Of a DNA stretch of 64,000 nt, positions 51,420 to 64,000 are shown piece by piece; the first letter of the stretch is position 1, and every line of letters starts with the position of its first letter. The notes under the pieces are model-generated. The model was not told where the DNA came from. It ran no database searches and was given only the letters and a program-made list of their open reading frames with translations. A program made the translations under genes and the position numbers. The stretch comes from Geomonas oryzae (GTDB lineage Bacteria; Desulfobacterota; Desulfuromonadia; Geobacterales; Geobacteraceae), in the NCBI RefSeq assembly GCF_004117875.1, contig NZ_RAHW01000003.1, positions 62,001-126,000 of the forward strand. Direction: 5' to 3'.

Positions 51420-51744
51420 GATTCATTCGGAGGCTGATGCACCCCCCTCACCCCGGGGGCAAAAGGGGACAGGTGTAAGATTATAAGTTTCTGTCCAACA
51501 ACATACTCAGGTCATCACTATCTCACGCATCGCCAAAAAAACAATAAGCTGCGCGCTCGAACGGGGCAAAGGGGTCTGCCTCCGCGCCGCAACGTTGGGA
51601 GTCGGTGAAGCGGTAGTTTAAACGACAAGGGGAAGAAGGGCCGGAGCCGTTCTTCCCCTTTATTTTGGTAGGGTTTCCCCCTCCCCTGCCCTCCCCCTCC
51701 GGGGGAGGGAGTGCTTGAAGCGGCGGGTGTGAAATGCAATTGGG
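51420..51744. other. Non-coding stretch with hairpins, possible small RNA
   Basis: Contains GGGGACAGGTGTAAGATT with a facing CTGTCC (51466-51499 area), an unassigned GC-rich stretch (51550-51620), a plus-strand terminator (51627-51666) and a family C palindrome (51670-51710). No protein frame fits. The plus-strand terminator has no plus-strand gene before it, which raises the possibility of an RNA gene in 51100-51630. Confidence 0.4.
51627..51666 (+). terminator. Intrinsic terminator without an upstream protein gene
   Basis: Perfect 11-bp stem AAGGGGAAGAA / TTCTTCCCCTT with a GGGCCGGAGCCG loop region, followed by TATTTT on the plus strand only. Confidence 0.75.
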
Positions 51745-52242
51745 CTAAGCGAAGCTCGAGAAGGCTTCCTGCTCGGCGCCGGTGAACATGCGGTCGAGCT
51801 GCAACATAAGGAGCAGCTGCTCGCCGTGCTTGATGACGCCGCAGATGAAGTCCTGGTCGACGCCGCCTGCGGCGATGCTCGGCGGGGGCTGGATCTCGCC
51901 GCTGGATATCCTGATCACCTCGGAGACGCCGTCGACGATGAACCCCATGAGTTTTCCGTCGATGTCCATCACCATGATACGGGTGTGCTGGTCGTCCTCG
52001 GTGCTGTTCATGCCGAACCTGCTCCTGAGCGAGACGATGGGGATCACCTTGCCGCGCAGGTTGATGATCCCTTCCACGCTCGGAGGGGTGTTGGGGATAT
52101 GGGTGATGGGGGTCATCCTGATGATCTCGCGCACCTTGAGCACCTCGACTGCGTACTCCTCCGCGCCGAGATTGAAGCTCACGAGCTGGATCAGCTCGCT
52201 GCTGGACTCACCTTTTTTGACCGGTAAATTTGCCGTAGACAT
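51745..52242 (-). CDS. CheW-family chemotaxis adaptor
   Basis: 165-residue single CheW domain linking chemoreceptors to CheA. Motifs include LVSFNLGAEEYAVEVLKVREI, PSVEGIINLRGKVIPIVSLR and GFIVDGVSEVIRISSGEIQP. The ATG at 52242 (MSTANLPVKKG) has a GGAGG site five bases upstream. A GTG 12 codons further up is also possible. No other che or mcp gene is nearby, so it is an orphan CheW serving a cluster elsewhere. Confidence 0.92.
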   Translation of the reverse strand: MSTANLPVKKGESSSELIQLVSFNLGAEEYAVEVLKVREIIRMTPITHIPNTPPSVEGIINLRGKVIPIVSLRSRFGMNSTEDDQHTRIMVMDIDGKLMGFIVDGVSEVIRISSGEIQPPPSIAAGGVDQDFICGVIKHGEQLLLMLQLDRMFTGAEQEAFSSFA

Positions 52243-52382
52243 CGCTTCCTCCGCAGTTGCCATGAATGTGTCGACCACTTAAGTAGATTGGCAGCGGTCA
52301 CGCTTCCACTACTTTGTCTGACGTATCGGCACCTCTGCGCTTATCTTGAGGAGAAGTTATCGTAATCCTGCGCAGATACCGT

Positions 52383-54881
<2,499 letters not shown>

Positions 54882-54977
54882 GTTGGATACTCCTTTTGCT
54901 GAGAACGCTGGTCCGAAAAAACGGTCCGGCACGTGATACTTCATTCGGCTTTATGGGGACAAACTTGAAGTTGCCAG

Positions 54978-55080
54978 TCACCCCCTCCCTTGACGGGAGG
55001 GGGGCCGGGGGTGGGTGAAGCAGCAAGCCGACGGAAATAATGGCACCGTCCCCCATCCCCTACCCCCCTCCGGGGGGAGG
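54978..55080. repeat. GC-rich inverted repeats, family C (copies 4 and 5)
   Basis: CACCCCCTCCCTTGACGGGA followed by GGGGGGCCGGGGGTGGG (54978-55017) and CATCCCCTACCCCCCTCCGG with GGGGAGGAG (55056-55084) are two palindromes of C-run/G-run type. The first (CCCTCCCTTGACGGGAGGG) returns inverted at 57190-57213. Confidence 0.6.
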
Positions 55081-55096
55081 AGATGGACCGACGGGA

Positions 55097-57076
55097 TTAC
55101 CCCGGTTCGAAGAGCCTCGCGGCGACGCGCATCTGCTCGGGAGTGGCAAGGAGCAGTGCGATGTCGTCCGCTTGGAACTCCCATATCGGATCGGGGTTGG
55201 CGGTGATCTGGTCTCCCCTCTTGATGGCGACCACGGTGGCACCGGAGTGGGTGCGCAACAGCCCTCCACGCAGGCTCTCTCCTTCAAGCGGGGCATTCTT
55301 GCGCACCCGGAAGCTGCCTATCTCGGCACCGGAGAGAAAGCCCGCAATGCCGACGGCGTGGCTGTGGCGCTTGGAAGCGCTGCGCAACATATCGTAGCCG
55401 TCGCGCCTCACGTCCGCAATGCACTCCTCGATGACATCCTGCGGAATCAGGAAACGTTTGAGCACGCGGGACAGGATCTCCACCGAGGTTTCGAACTCCT
55501 CCGGAATCACCTCGTTCGCCCCAAGTTTGAAGAGCGGCTCCATCTCGAGGAGGTAGCGCGTGCGCACGATGACGTGAATGGAAGGGTTCATCTGGCGGAC
55601 CAGGGCGGCGATGCGTCGACTGGCGGCGGCGTCGGAGATGGCGATGACGACGATGCGGGCGTCCCCTATCGCTGCGTGCTCGAGGATCTCCGGCTTGGAG
55701 GCGTCGCCGAAGATGATCGATTCCCCCTGGTTGCGAAGCCTGCGCACCGTGAAGGGGTTGGTCTCAATGATGACGCGGGGTATCTCCAGGTTCTTAAGCA
55801 CGCCCGCCAGGTTCTTGCCGTTCACGCCATAGCCTACGACGATGACGTGGTCTTGAAGAGCAACCTTGTCGCCGTTTTGCGCCAGGCTGCTCCGACCGCG
55901 GGTCCAGTGGTGCGGCAATACTCCGATGAGAAAGTCCGCGACCGGTCCGGAGATCTTAAGGCAGAGCGGAGTCAAGGCCATGGTGGCGATCGACGCCCCT
56001 AGAAAGAGCTGGTACGTCTCGCGGGTAAGCAGGCCGTAGGAGAGCCCGCTTCTGGAAAGAACAAAGGAGAACTCGCCGATCTGGGCGAGGGAAAGCCCGG
56101 CGATCACCGCGATGCGCATGGGAAGCCCGAGGGCGAAACCGACCGCCGTGGTGAGCACGGCCTTGATGAGGATGATCGAGACGACGAGGCCGATCAGTAG
56201 GAGCGGGAACTTGAGCAGGATGACCGGCTTCAAGAGCATCCCGACCGAGATGAAAAAGAGGCTCATGAAGGCTTCCCGGAACGGCATGATGTCGCTTAGC
56301 GCCTGGTGGCTGTACTCGGACTCAGAGATGGCGAGACCCGCGATGAAGGCACCAAGGGCGAGCGATAGCCCCACCTGGGCGGTGAGCCAGGCCGTCCCCA
56401 TGCCGATGAAGATGATGGAGAGGACGAAGAGCTCCCGGCTTCTCGTCTTCACCACCTGTTCGAAGAGCCACGGCACCACGAAGCGGGAGCCGTAGTGGGC
56501 ACCGAGGACGACGGCGCCCGCCTTGGCCGAAACGACGGCGATATCGGCAAGCCCTTCCCCACCTCCGGCCAGAAACGGGGTGAAGAGCATGAGCGGAACG
56601 ATGCAGAGGTCCTGGAAGATGAGGATGCCGAGCGCCGCCTTGCCCTGCGGGGTGTCCATCTCGCCTGCGTCCATCATGAGTTTCATGACGATCGCGGTGG
56701 AGGAGAGCGCGACCAGAAAACCGAAGAAGATGGACTGCGACAGGGGGAAATGGTCCAGGGACCCGATGACGGCGACCGCGATGATGGTTAGGGCGAGCTG
56801 CAGCCCGCCGCCGATCAGCACCATGTGGCGGATGCGCATGAGCTCCTTCAGCGAGAACTCCATGCCGATGGTGAAGAGAAGGAGCACTACGCCGTACTCC
56901 GCCATCTGTTCGACCTGGTGCGTGTTCCTGATGAAGCCGAGGGCGTAGGGACCGGCGAGGAAACCGGTGATCAGAAAACCGATGATGGAGGGAAGCCTCA
57001 GCTTGCGCAGCACGACCACGGTGAAAAGGGCAAGCCCGAAGAGAACGACGATGTCGCGTAAAGCGTGAAAATCCAT
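55097..57076 (-). CDS. Kef/CPA2-family cation:proton antiporter with TrkA domains
   Basis: 659 residues. Twelve or so membrane segments (about 5-385) of the Na/H exchanger fold with GVVLLLFTIGMEFSLKELMR and ALSSTAIVMKLMMDAGEMDT. A TrkA-N (RCK) domain at about 408-530 has VVGYGVNGKNLAGVLKN, the NAD-binding glycines, and VIIETNPF. A TrkA-C domain ends the protein (about 570-655). It is of the KefB/YbaL class and would move K+ or Na+ against H+, gated by nucleotides. No KefF/G partner gene is present. Confidence 0.92.
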   Translation of the reverse strand: MDFHALRDIVVLFGLALFTVVVLRKLRLPSIIGFLITGFLAGPYALGFIRNTHQVEQMAEYGVVLLLFTIGMEFSLKELMRIRHMVLIGGGLQLALTIIAVAVIGSLDHFPLSQSIFFGFLVALSSTAIVMKLMMDAGEMDTPQGKAALGILIFQDLCIVPLMLFTPFLAGGGEGLADIAVVSAKAGAVVLGAHYGSRFVVPWLFEQVVKTRSRELFVLSIIFIGMGTAWLTAQVGLSLALGAFIAGLAISESEYSHQALSDIMPFREAFMSLFFISVGMLLKPVILLKFPLLLIGLVVSIILIKAVLTTAVGFALGLPMRIAVIAGLSLAQIGEFSFVLSRSGLSYGLLTRETYQLFLGASIATMALTPLCLKISGPVADFLIGVLPHHWTRGRSSLAQNGDKVALQDHVIVVGYGVNGKNLAGVLKNLEIPRVIIETNPFTVRRLRNQGESIIFGDASKPEILEHAAIGDARIVVIAISDAAASRRIAALVRQMNPSIHVIVRTRYLLEMEPLFKLGANEVIPEEFETSVEILSRVLKRFLIPQDVIEECIADVRRDGYDMLRSASKRHSHAVGIAGFLSGAEIGSFRVRKNAPLEGESLRGGLLRTHSGATVVAIKRGDQITANPDPIWEFQADDIALLLATPEQMRVAARLFEPG

Positions 57077-57114
57077 GAAACCTCACTATGTTAATACTAT
57101 TACCGATGCCATGA

Positions 57115-57215
57115 TTGCCCCCTCCCCTTGCGGGAGGGGCGGGGGTGGGGGAACATGCCATCATTCCAGCATTTGGCAGCTCCCCCCCCATCCCCCTCCC
57201 GTCAAGGGAGGGGGG
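57115..57215. repeat. GC-rich inverted repeats, family C (copies 6 and 7)
   Basis: TTGCCCCCTCCCCTTGCGGG then AGGGGCGGGGGTGGGGG (57115-57152), and CCCCCCATCCCCCTCCCGTC with AAGGGAGGGGGGG (57183-57215). They occupy most of the space between the antiporter and ATPase genes; the second one overlaps the end of the P-type ATPase gene. Confidence 0.6.
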
Positions 57216-59967
57216 GCGCATCAACCGGTGGAGCTTGCCCGGCGGTGAGCCCGGAGCGGCCGATCTCCCGGTGCCGCAGGAACCACTTCGCCAGCTCCAG
57301 CACCGGGAAGATCGAACCCGAGGCGAGAATAATGACGCCCCAGTCGCTCCCGGTCAAGGAGAAGGTGCCGAAGGGACGGTGCAAAATCGGCAGGTACACC
57401 ACCACGAGAAGCAGCGCGAACTCCCAGAGGATGGCCCCGTTCAGCCATCGGTTGGCGAAGGGACGCCGGAAAACCGAGTGACGGTCCGAGCGGAAGTTGT
57501 ACGCCTTGAAAAACTGGATGAGCACCAGTGAGACGAAGGTCATGGTCATCGCCTCGCGGTCGGAGCACCCGGAGCTGCGCGCCCAGGCGAAAAGGAGCAG
57601 GTTGACCAGCGTCGACCAGATCCCGCCTACGAGGATCAGCGCCACCACTCCCCTGGTGAAGATGCCGCCGGAGGCGTTGCGCGGGGGGCGGCGCATGATG
57701 TCCGCCTCGGCCGGGTCGACGGCGAGCGCGAGTGCGGGGAGGCCGTCGGTGGCGAGATTGACGTAGAGGATCTGCACCGCGCTCAGGGGAAGGGGCAGGC
57801 CAACGAGCATCGCACCGGCCATGAGGCCGATCTCCCCGATGTTCGAGGAGAGGAGGTACATAAGGTACTTCCTGATGTTGTCGAAGATGCCGCGCCCTTC
57901 CTCGACGGCAGCCACGATGGAGGCGAAGTTGTCGTCGGTGAGCGTCATGGCCGCGGCCTCCTTACTCACCTCGGTTCCGGTGATCCCCATGGCGATGCCG
58001 ATGTCGGCCTTCTTGAGCGCGGGCGCATCGTTCACCCCGTCGCCGGTCATGGCGACCACGTGCCCACGCTTTTGCAGCGCGCTCACCACGCGAAGCTTGT
58101 GTTCAGGGGAGACCCGCGCGTAGACCCGGATCACCTGCGCCTCGCGCTCGAGGTGGTCGTCGTCCATGGCGGACAGTTCGGCGCCGGTGACCACGCGGCC
58201 GTCCTCGATGAGCCCCAGTTCCCGCGCCACCGCTGCCGCGGTGACCGGGTGATCGCCGGTGATCATGACAGGGATGATCCCCGCCTCCCTGCAGGTGGCG
58301 ATCGCCGCACGCGCCTCGCTGCGCGGCGGGTCGATCATGCCGACAAGCCCCAAAAAGGTGAGGCCGCTTTCCGCGTCGCTTCGCCCCGCCACGTCCTTGC
58401 GCGCGACCGCCAGCACGCGCAGCGCACCTTCGGCCATGGCGCGCGCCGCTTCCAGGTGCCGCCGTCGTGATGCGTCATCGAGCGCTCGCTCACCGTCCTC
58501 GGCAAGCTCCGAGGCGCAGGCGGCGAGCACCACTTCCGGTGCACCTTTCATGCAGGCGATGAGTGCGGCTCCGTCCCGGTTCAGGGTGGTCATGCACTTT
58601 CGCTCGGAGGTGAAGGGAATCTCGTCGACGCGCGGGTAGCGCGCGTGGAGCGCGTCCCTCTTAAAGCCCGCCTTTTCGGCCGCCACCACCAGGGCCCCCT
58701 CGGTCGGGTCCCCCTGCACGCGGTAGCGACCGGTCTCCTCATCAAGGACAAGGCGCGCGTCGCAGGCAAGGACCCCGATCCTCAAAAGCTCGGCGAGCTC
58801 TATCGAAGGGGGCACCACCCTCCCCTCGCGCAGGAATTCCCCCTCGGGGGCGTACCCGGAGCCGGTGAGCTCGTACCAAGTGCCGGCGGCGTAGCAGTTG
58901 CGCACCGTCATCTCGTCGCGGGTGAGCGTGCCGGTCTTGTCGGAACAGATCACCGTGGTGCTTCCGAGCGTTTCCACCGCGGCAAGACGGCGCATGAGCG
59001 CATGACGCCGCACCATGCGCTGCACGCCCAGGGCAAGCGAGATGGTGACCACGGCTGGAAGCGCCTCTGGAACGGCGGCGACGCCCAGCGCCACGCCGAA
59101 GAGAAGCATCGCAACGAGCGGCTCGCCGCGCCACAACCCGAGTACGACGATGGCCGCCACCACGGCAAGAGCTGCGCGCGCAAGGAGGTTCCCGACCCGG
59201 TCGAGGTTCTCCTGCAGCGGCGTCCTGCCGGTCTCGATGTGGGTGAGCATCCGGGCGATGGAGCCGAACTCGGTCCCCATGGCGGTGGCGACGACGACGC
59301 CGCGTCCGCGCCCGCTGCTCACCACGGTCCCTGCGTAGGCCATGCATTTTCTTTCGGCCAGCGGAACGTCCGGGCCGGCAAGGGGCGCGGCATCTTTCTC
59401 GACCGGCACCGATTCACCGGTGAGCGCAGCCTCGTCGAGCTGGAGGTTCACCGCCTCGACAAGGCGCACGTCGGCGGCGACCCGGTCGCCGGGGCGGAGC
59501 ATGAGCAGGTCGCCCGGCACCAGCTCGCGGGCGGGGACGGTCGTCAGCTTCCCTTCCCTGATGAGCAAGGCCTCGGGGGCCGCCATCAGGCGCAGCGCCT
59601 CCAGGGCGCGCTCGGCACGGTATTCCTGGATGAAACCGAGGAGGACGGCGAAAAGCACGATCACGGCGATCGCCGCGGCCTCCATGGCGTGGCCAAGGAA
59701 AGCGGACAACAGGGTGGAAACCAGCAGAATCAAGATGAGAACGTTCTTGAACTGCCGGATGAGGACGGACCAGGGCGAGACCGAACGGGGCGGCTCCAAC
59801 TCGTTGGGGCCGTAGCGGACCAGGCGACGCGCGGCCTCGGCGGCCGCGAGCCCGTCTGGAGAGCTCTCGAGCAGAGATAACACCTCTCCCGACGCAAGGG
59901 TATGCCAGGAGGGATGTTGCGTGTCCCTTGCGGTTTCGCCCACGGCAACTCCTAGGTACGCCGTCAT
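57202..59967 (-). CDS. P2A-type cation-translocating ATPase (Ca2+-ATPase-like)
   Basis: 921 residues, normal for P2A. An N-terminal cation-ATPase domain (WHTLASGEVLSLLESSPDGL), the actuator loop LTGESVPVEKD, helix 4 motif VPEALPAVVT, the phosphorylation site CSDKTGTLTRDEMT, and the hinge TGDGVNDAPALKKADIGIAM are all intact. The C-terminal six helices are present. Helix 4 PEALP favours Ca2+ or monovalent cations, not heavy metals. The ATG at 59967 has no clear ribosome-binding site; a GTG eight codons in has AGGAG and is a good alternative. The end overlaps a GC-rich palindrome. Confidence 0.92.
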   Translation of the reverse strand: MTAYLGVAVGETARDTQHPSWHTLASGEVLSLLESSPDGLAAAEAARRLVRYGPNELEPPRSVSPWSVLIRQFKNVLILILLVSTLLSAFLGHAMEAAAIAVIVLFAVLLGFIQEYRAERALEALRLMAAPEALLIREGKLTTVPARELVPGDLLMLRPGDRVAADVRLVEAVNLQLDEAALTGESVPVEKDAAPLAGPDVPLAERKCMAYAGTVVSSGRGRGVVVATAMGTEFGSIARMLTHIETGRTPLQENLDRVGNLLARAALAVVAAIVVLGLWRGEPLVAMLLFGVALGVAAVPEALPAVVTISLALGVQRMVRRHALMRRLAAVETLGSTTVICSDKTGTLTRDEMTVRNCYAAGTWYELTGSGYAPEGEFLREGRVVPPSIELAELLRIGVLACDARLVLDEETGRYRVQGDPTEGALVVAAEKAGFKRDALHARYPRVDEIPFTSERKCMTTLNRDGAALIACMKGAPEVVLAACASELAEDGERALDDASRRRHLEAARAMAEGALRVLAVARKDVAGRSDAESGLTFLGLVGMIDPPRSEARAAIATCREAGIIPVMITGDHPVTAAAVARELGLIEDGRVVTGAELSAMDDDHLEREAQVIRVYARVSPEHKLRVVSALQKRGHVVAMTGDGVNDAPALKKADIGIAMGITGTEVSKEAAAMTLTDDNFASIVAAVEEGRGIFDNIRKYLMYLLSSNIGEIGLMAGAMLVGLPLPLSAVQILYVNLATDGLPALALAVDPAEADIMRRPPRNASGGIFTRGVVALILVGGIWSTLVNLLLFAWARSSGCSDREAMTMTFVSLVLIQFFKAYNFRSDRHSVFRRPFANRWLNGAILWEFALLLVVVYLPILHRPFGTFSLTGSDWGVIILASGSIFPVLELAKWFLRHREIGRSGLTAGQAPPVDAPPLP

Positions 59968-59997
59968 ACGGCGCTTAGTCGTCCCGGCAGCGCCGGA

Positions 59998-60477
59998 TCA
60001 TCTCACCTCGCGTATCGCCTGCCCGGGGCTCACAAAGGAGATCCCCTGCCCGGAAGTGGCGCCGATCATGACGCATTCCACGATGGGGGCGTTGACGGCG
60101 CGGTCGGCCTGCCACCTGACGATGAAGTTGGCCCCGAAGCCGCCCGCGGTGTCCTTCTCCTCGATATGGACGTAGGTGGTGGCAAGCGGAGCGAGCGAGA
60201 GCGGTTTGTCCTTTTCCTGGTAGCGCCGGATCAGCTTTCCGCTCGTGTCGTAGTATTCGATAGAGGTGATGCGTATCCAGGAGTTGGGATCGGTGTTCCT
60301 GACGCCAAGGGTTGCCGCCAATTGAAACGGCAGGCTGCGCGGGCCGGTGAAGACGTTGGAGTAAACCGGGACGTACACCGTCTGCCCCTTTGAGAGGCGA
60401 ATCTCCTGGGTGGCGGAGTAACCGCGCATTGGTAGTGCGAGAAGTGCAAACAGCAGTGCGGTGGCGATAAGACGCAT
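59998..60477 (-). CDS. DUF3124 exported protein
   Basis: 159 residues with a signal peptide (MRLIATALLFALLALPMRGYSA) and a DUF3124 domain: GQTVYVPVYSNVFTGPRSLP, AATLGVRNTDPNSWIRITSI, EYYDTSGKLIRRY and GGFGANFIVRWQAD. Probably a periplasmic or lipoprotein-free soluble protein, function unknown. The ATG at 60477 has a GGAGGG site; the longer ORF start has none. It precedes the P-type ATPase gene by 30 bases and may be co-transcribed. Confidence 0.88.
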   Translation of the reverse strand: MRLIATALLFALLALPMRGYSATQEIRLSKGQTVYVPVYSNVFTGPRSLPFQLAATLGVRNTDPNSWIRITSIEYYDTSGKLIRRYQEKDKPLSLAPLATTYVHIEEKDTAGGFGANFIVRWQADRAVNAPIVECVMIGATSGQGISFVSPGQAIREVR

Positions 60478-60838
60478 GGGGACCCTCCGTTTAATAGCAT
60501 GTGGCATGGCCACGACAGGTTTTATAAGCTGCGCTGCGACAGCGCTGCATCATAGGATAGCAAAAAAATAGCACAGCCGCTGCCGCGACAGGATATTTTG
60601 CTGCAGCAGATACTAAAAACATCACTACGCACAGGATATGTCAGCTGCTGCGTGATCTAGTTATATGGGCCAATACGTGGTATGATCACGCGCTCGAACA
60701 GTAGGTACCAAACCGCATCAGGCGAATGCCATCCTGCGAAGCGGCAACCGGGATAAAATAGCGGACCGCCCCGGTTTTCATCGTGAGCCGCCGCTCCCTT
60801 CACAGGGGCGTCGCGTGAAGGCAAATAGGGATTTTCCC
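60478..60838. other. Divergent intergenic region
   Basis: About 360 bases with no credible gene. Repeated GCTGCGACAGC/GCTGCCGCGACAGG type words around 60530-60595 and GCACAGGATATGTCAGC near 60630 were seen but give no clear structure. It carries the promoters of the divergent DUF3124 and response regulator genes. Confidence 0.4.
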
Positions 60839-60868
60839 TTGACAAAGCCGCCTTCGGCGAAAGATAGT
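60839..60868 (+). promoter_or_regulatory. Candidate promoter of the two-component operon
   Basis: TTGACA (60839-60844), 18 bases, GATAGT (60863-60868). The -35 box is perfect, the -10 box is weak. Confidence 0.4.
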
Positions 60869-60962
60869 GGTCAGATGTTTACAGGACCCTGCTCCCGGCT
60901 CTTACACGAGAGCGCGACGGGAAGGAATCGGGCGGAAAGGCAGCGGCAACAGGTGAAAGAAC

Positions 60963-62335
<1,373 letters not shown>

Positions 62336-62339
<4 letters not shown>

Positions 62340-64000
62340 TGCTGCGACGCTTCCCGATCCGGGCCAAGCTCACGGTAGGCTCCGTCGCGCCCCTCTTCGT
62401 CGCCTTTTTCATCTGCTCCCTGGCCGGACTCTACATCATCAACGACAAGATCGCCGGCCAGGCCCAGGAGAAGGTCAGGACCGACCTTAACTCCGCCCGC
62501 GAGATCTACCGCAACGAACTGGAGCGGATCCGCGAGCTCATGGATCTGACCGCCACCAACCCCTACAACTCCTCCTCCATCGTCGCCGGCGAGGAAAGCA
62601 TCCGGCAGCTGCTGCGCACCCGTCTGCAGAACAAGCACCTGGACATCCTGACCGCGGTGGACGCAACCGGCAAGGTGCTCTACCGCGCCCATTCGCCGCA
62701 ACTGCGCGGCGACCGGCAGTCCACCTACTTCGTCGAACAGGCGCTCAAGGGGGTCGCCGTCACGGGGACCTCGGTGCTCACCCCGGAACAGCTCTCCCAG
62801 GAGGGGATCACCCTCGTCAACCGCGCCACCATCCCGCTCATCAGTACGCCGCACGCACGCCCGCGCGCCGACAAGAGCGAGCGCTCCGGTATGGTCATGG
62901 TCTCCGCCTTTCCCCTGAAGAACCGTGACGGTAAGGTGATCGGCGCGCTTTACGGCGGCATCCTTTTGAACAACAACAACGCCCTCGTCGACAAGATCAA
63001 GGACATCGTCTACGAGGGGGTCAAGTTCCGCGGGACCGACGTCGGGAGCGCCACCATCTTTCTTGGGGACGCCCGCATCGCCACCAACGTGCGCACCACC
63101 GACGGAGCCCGGGCGATCGGCACGCGGGTGTCGCAGGAGGTGTACCAGCGCGTCATCGTCGAGAAGAAGAAGTGGATCCGGCGCGCCTTCGTCGTTAACG
63201 ACTGGTACTTCACCGCCTACGAGCCGATCCTCGACCTGCAGGGGAAGGCGGTAGGTTCGCTCTACGTGGGTATGCTGGAAAAGCCGTACACCCACATGCA
63301 AAAGAGCGTGAACTCGATCCTCTACCTGGTGCTCTTCCTCACCTCGCTGATCGGCATCGCGGTCTCCGGCTTCATCGGCACCCTGCTCGCCCGCCCCATC
63401 AAGGAACTGGAAAAACTCGCGCACCGTGTGGCCCGGGGGGAGCGCAACCTGCAGATCGAGGTGCACTCAACCGACGAGGTGGGCGATCTCGCCGAGGCCT
63501 TCAACCTGATGACCCGCGCCCTGGGGCGCCAGGAGGCGGAGATCGGGCTCTTGCACCGCGCCCTCGAGCTCAAGATAGAGGAGCGCACCGCGCAGCTGTC
63601 GGACAAGACGCGGCTTCTCGCCCAGACGCAGGCCGACCTCGCCCGCGCCGAGAAACTCGCCGACCTGGGGATCGTCGCCGCCGGCGTCGCCCACGAAATC
63701 AACACGCCGCTCGCCATCATCCGGGGGAACACCGAGGTCCTCGAGATGTGCCTTCCAACGGAGCACCCGAACCGCGAGGAGGTCGAGATCATCAGCCAGC
63801 AGACCGAGCGGATGGCGAAGATCGTCGGGAACCTGCTCACCTTTGCGCGCCAGAAGTCTCTCAACCAGCGCCAGTTCATGGTGCACGAGGTGCTGGACGA
63901 CATCGTCTCCCAGATCAGGCACCAGGTCCCGATGGACGCCATTTCCGTCAAGTGGGAGTACGATCTGAACCTGGGTCCGGTCACCGGAGACACGGACCAG
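62336..64000 (+). CDS. Sensor histidine kinase with Cache domain, 3' end cut by window
   Basis: 555 residues are visible, with no stop before the window end. A first membrane helix (about 15-37), a large periplasmic Cache sensor (about 45-315), with SAFPLKNRDGKVIGALYGGI and EPILDLQGKAVGSLYVGM in its later half, a second helix (about 325-345) and a HAMP domain with RPIKELEKLAHRVARG follow. A coiled linker leads to HisKA with phospho-His near residue 452 in AAGVAHEINTPLAII. The ATPase domain lies beyond the window. The ATG overlaps the stop of the response regulator. Cache domains bind small carboxylates or amino acids in relatives. Confidence 0.92.

Noticed and set aside
51550-51630. tmRNA, 6S RNA or SRP RNA near the orphan terminator
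   Set aside because: None of the diagnostic ends (tRNA-like acceptor, 6S bubble, SRP tetraloop domain) could be found by eye.
60657-60845. 62-codon minus-strand frame in the intergenic region before the response regulator
   Set aside because: No ribosome-binding site, no hydrophobic or domain pattern, and it overlaps the likely promoter.

Overview
The window is a GC-rich stretch of a deltaproteobacterial (Desulfuromonadota) chromosome. It almost certainly comes from a Geobacter-type organism (Geobacter, Citrifermentans or Geomonas). The main evidence is a pilB-pilT-pilC-pilS-pilR locus followed by very short 'geopilin' PilA-N genes of 68 codons and a separate PilA-C gene, an arrangement characteristic of Geobacteraceae. 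Abundant sigma-54 regulators, a CbiM/CbiN-fused metal importer and a Ros/MucR zinc-finger protein fit this. No rRNA, tRNA, phage, IS element or CRISPR array was recognised. The assignment rests on gene content only; no database search was possible.

Region 1 (1-24077, all minus strand). Reading in transcription order, rnr, tatC, ribF, a flippase-like membrane protein, a DUF2723 (GT117) membrane protein and aroE precede pilB, pilT, pilC, pilS and pilR. Then come two PilA-N pilin genes, PilA-C, and a tightly overlapping operon: ABC-2 permease, TPR exoprotein, ABC ATPase, TPR membrane glycosyltransferase-like protein, UbiA-type prenyltransferase, FkbM methyltransferase, GT4 glycosyltransferase and Wzm-like permease. 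A consensus -24/-12 sigma-54 promoter lies directly before the main pilin. The downstream genes look like machinery for making, exporting or attaching surface glycans next to the pilus genes.

Region 2 (24358-34759, mostly plus). It holds a soluble lytic transglycosylase, a MarR-controlled tripartite efflux operon (MarR, TolC, EmrA, EmrB types), a convergent MucR-like zinc-finger regulator with a Lys/Ala/Pro tail, and a SAM-I riboswitch plus intrinsic terminator controlling two tandem Cys/Met-metabolism PLP enzymes (transsulfuration).

Region 3 (34996-50526). It holds a J-domain/leucine-rich-repeat fusion protein, a cold-shock protein, a nickel/cobalt ECF importer (NikMN-Q-O type) with a likely NikR operator, a hybrid histidine kinase, a DUF3300 protein, an M20 amidohydrolase, a small excisionase-like gene with an unknown partner, an ACT-domain protein, a sixA/helix-hairpin-helix/ppx-gppA cluster and a 60-residue membrane protein.

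Region 4 (50792-64000). It holds a tautomerase and a 750-bp non-coding interval with a degenerate tandem array of about 20-bp units and an intrinsic terminator. These are followed by CheW, glycogen phosphorylase, a Kef-type antiporter, a P2A-type cation ATPase, a DUF3124 protein and an NtrC-type response regulator with its histidine kinase, which is cut by the window end. GC-rich inverted repeats of at least three families are scattered through the intergenic spaces of regions 2-4.
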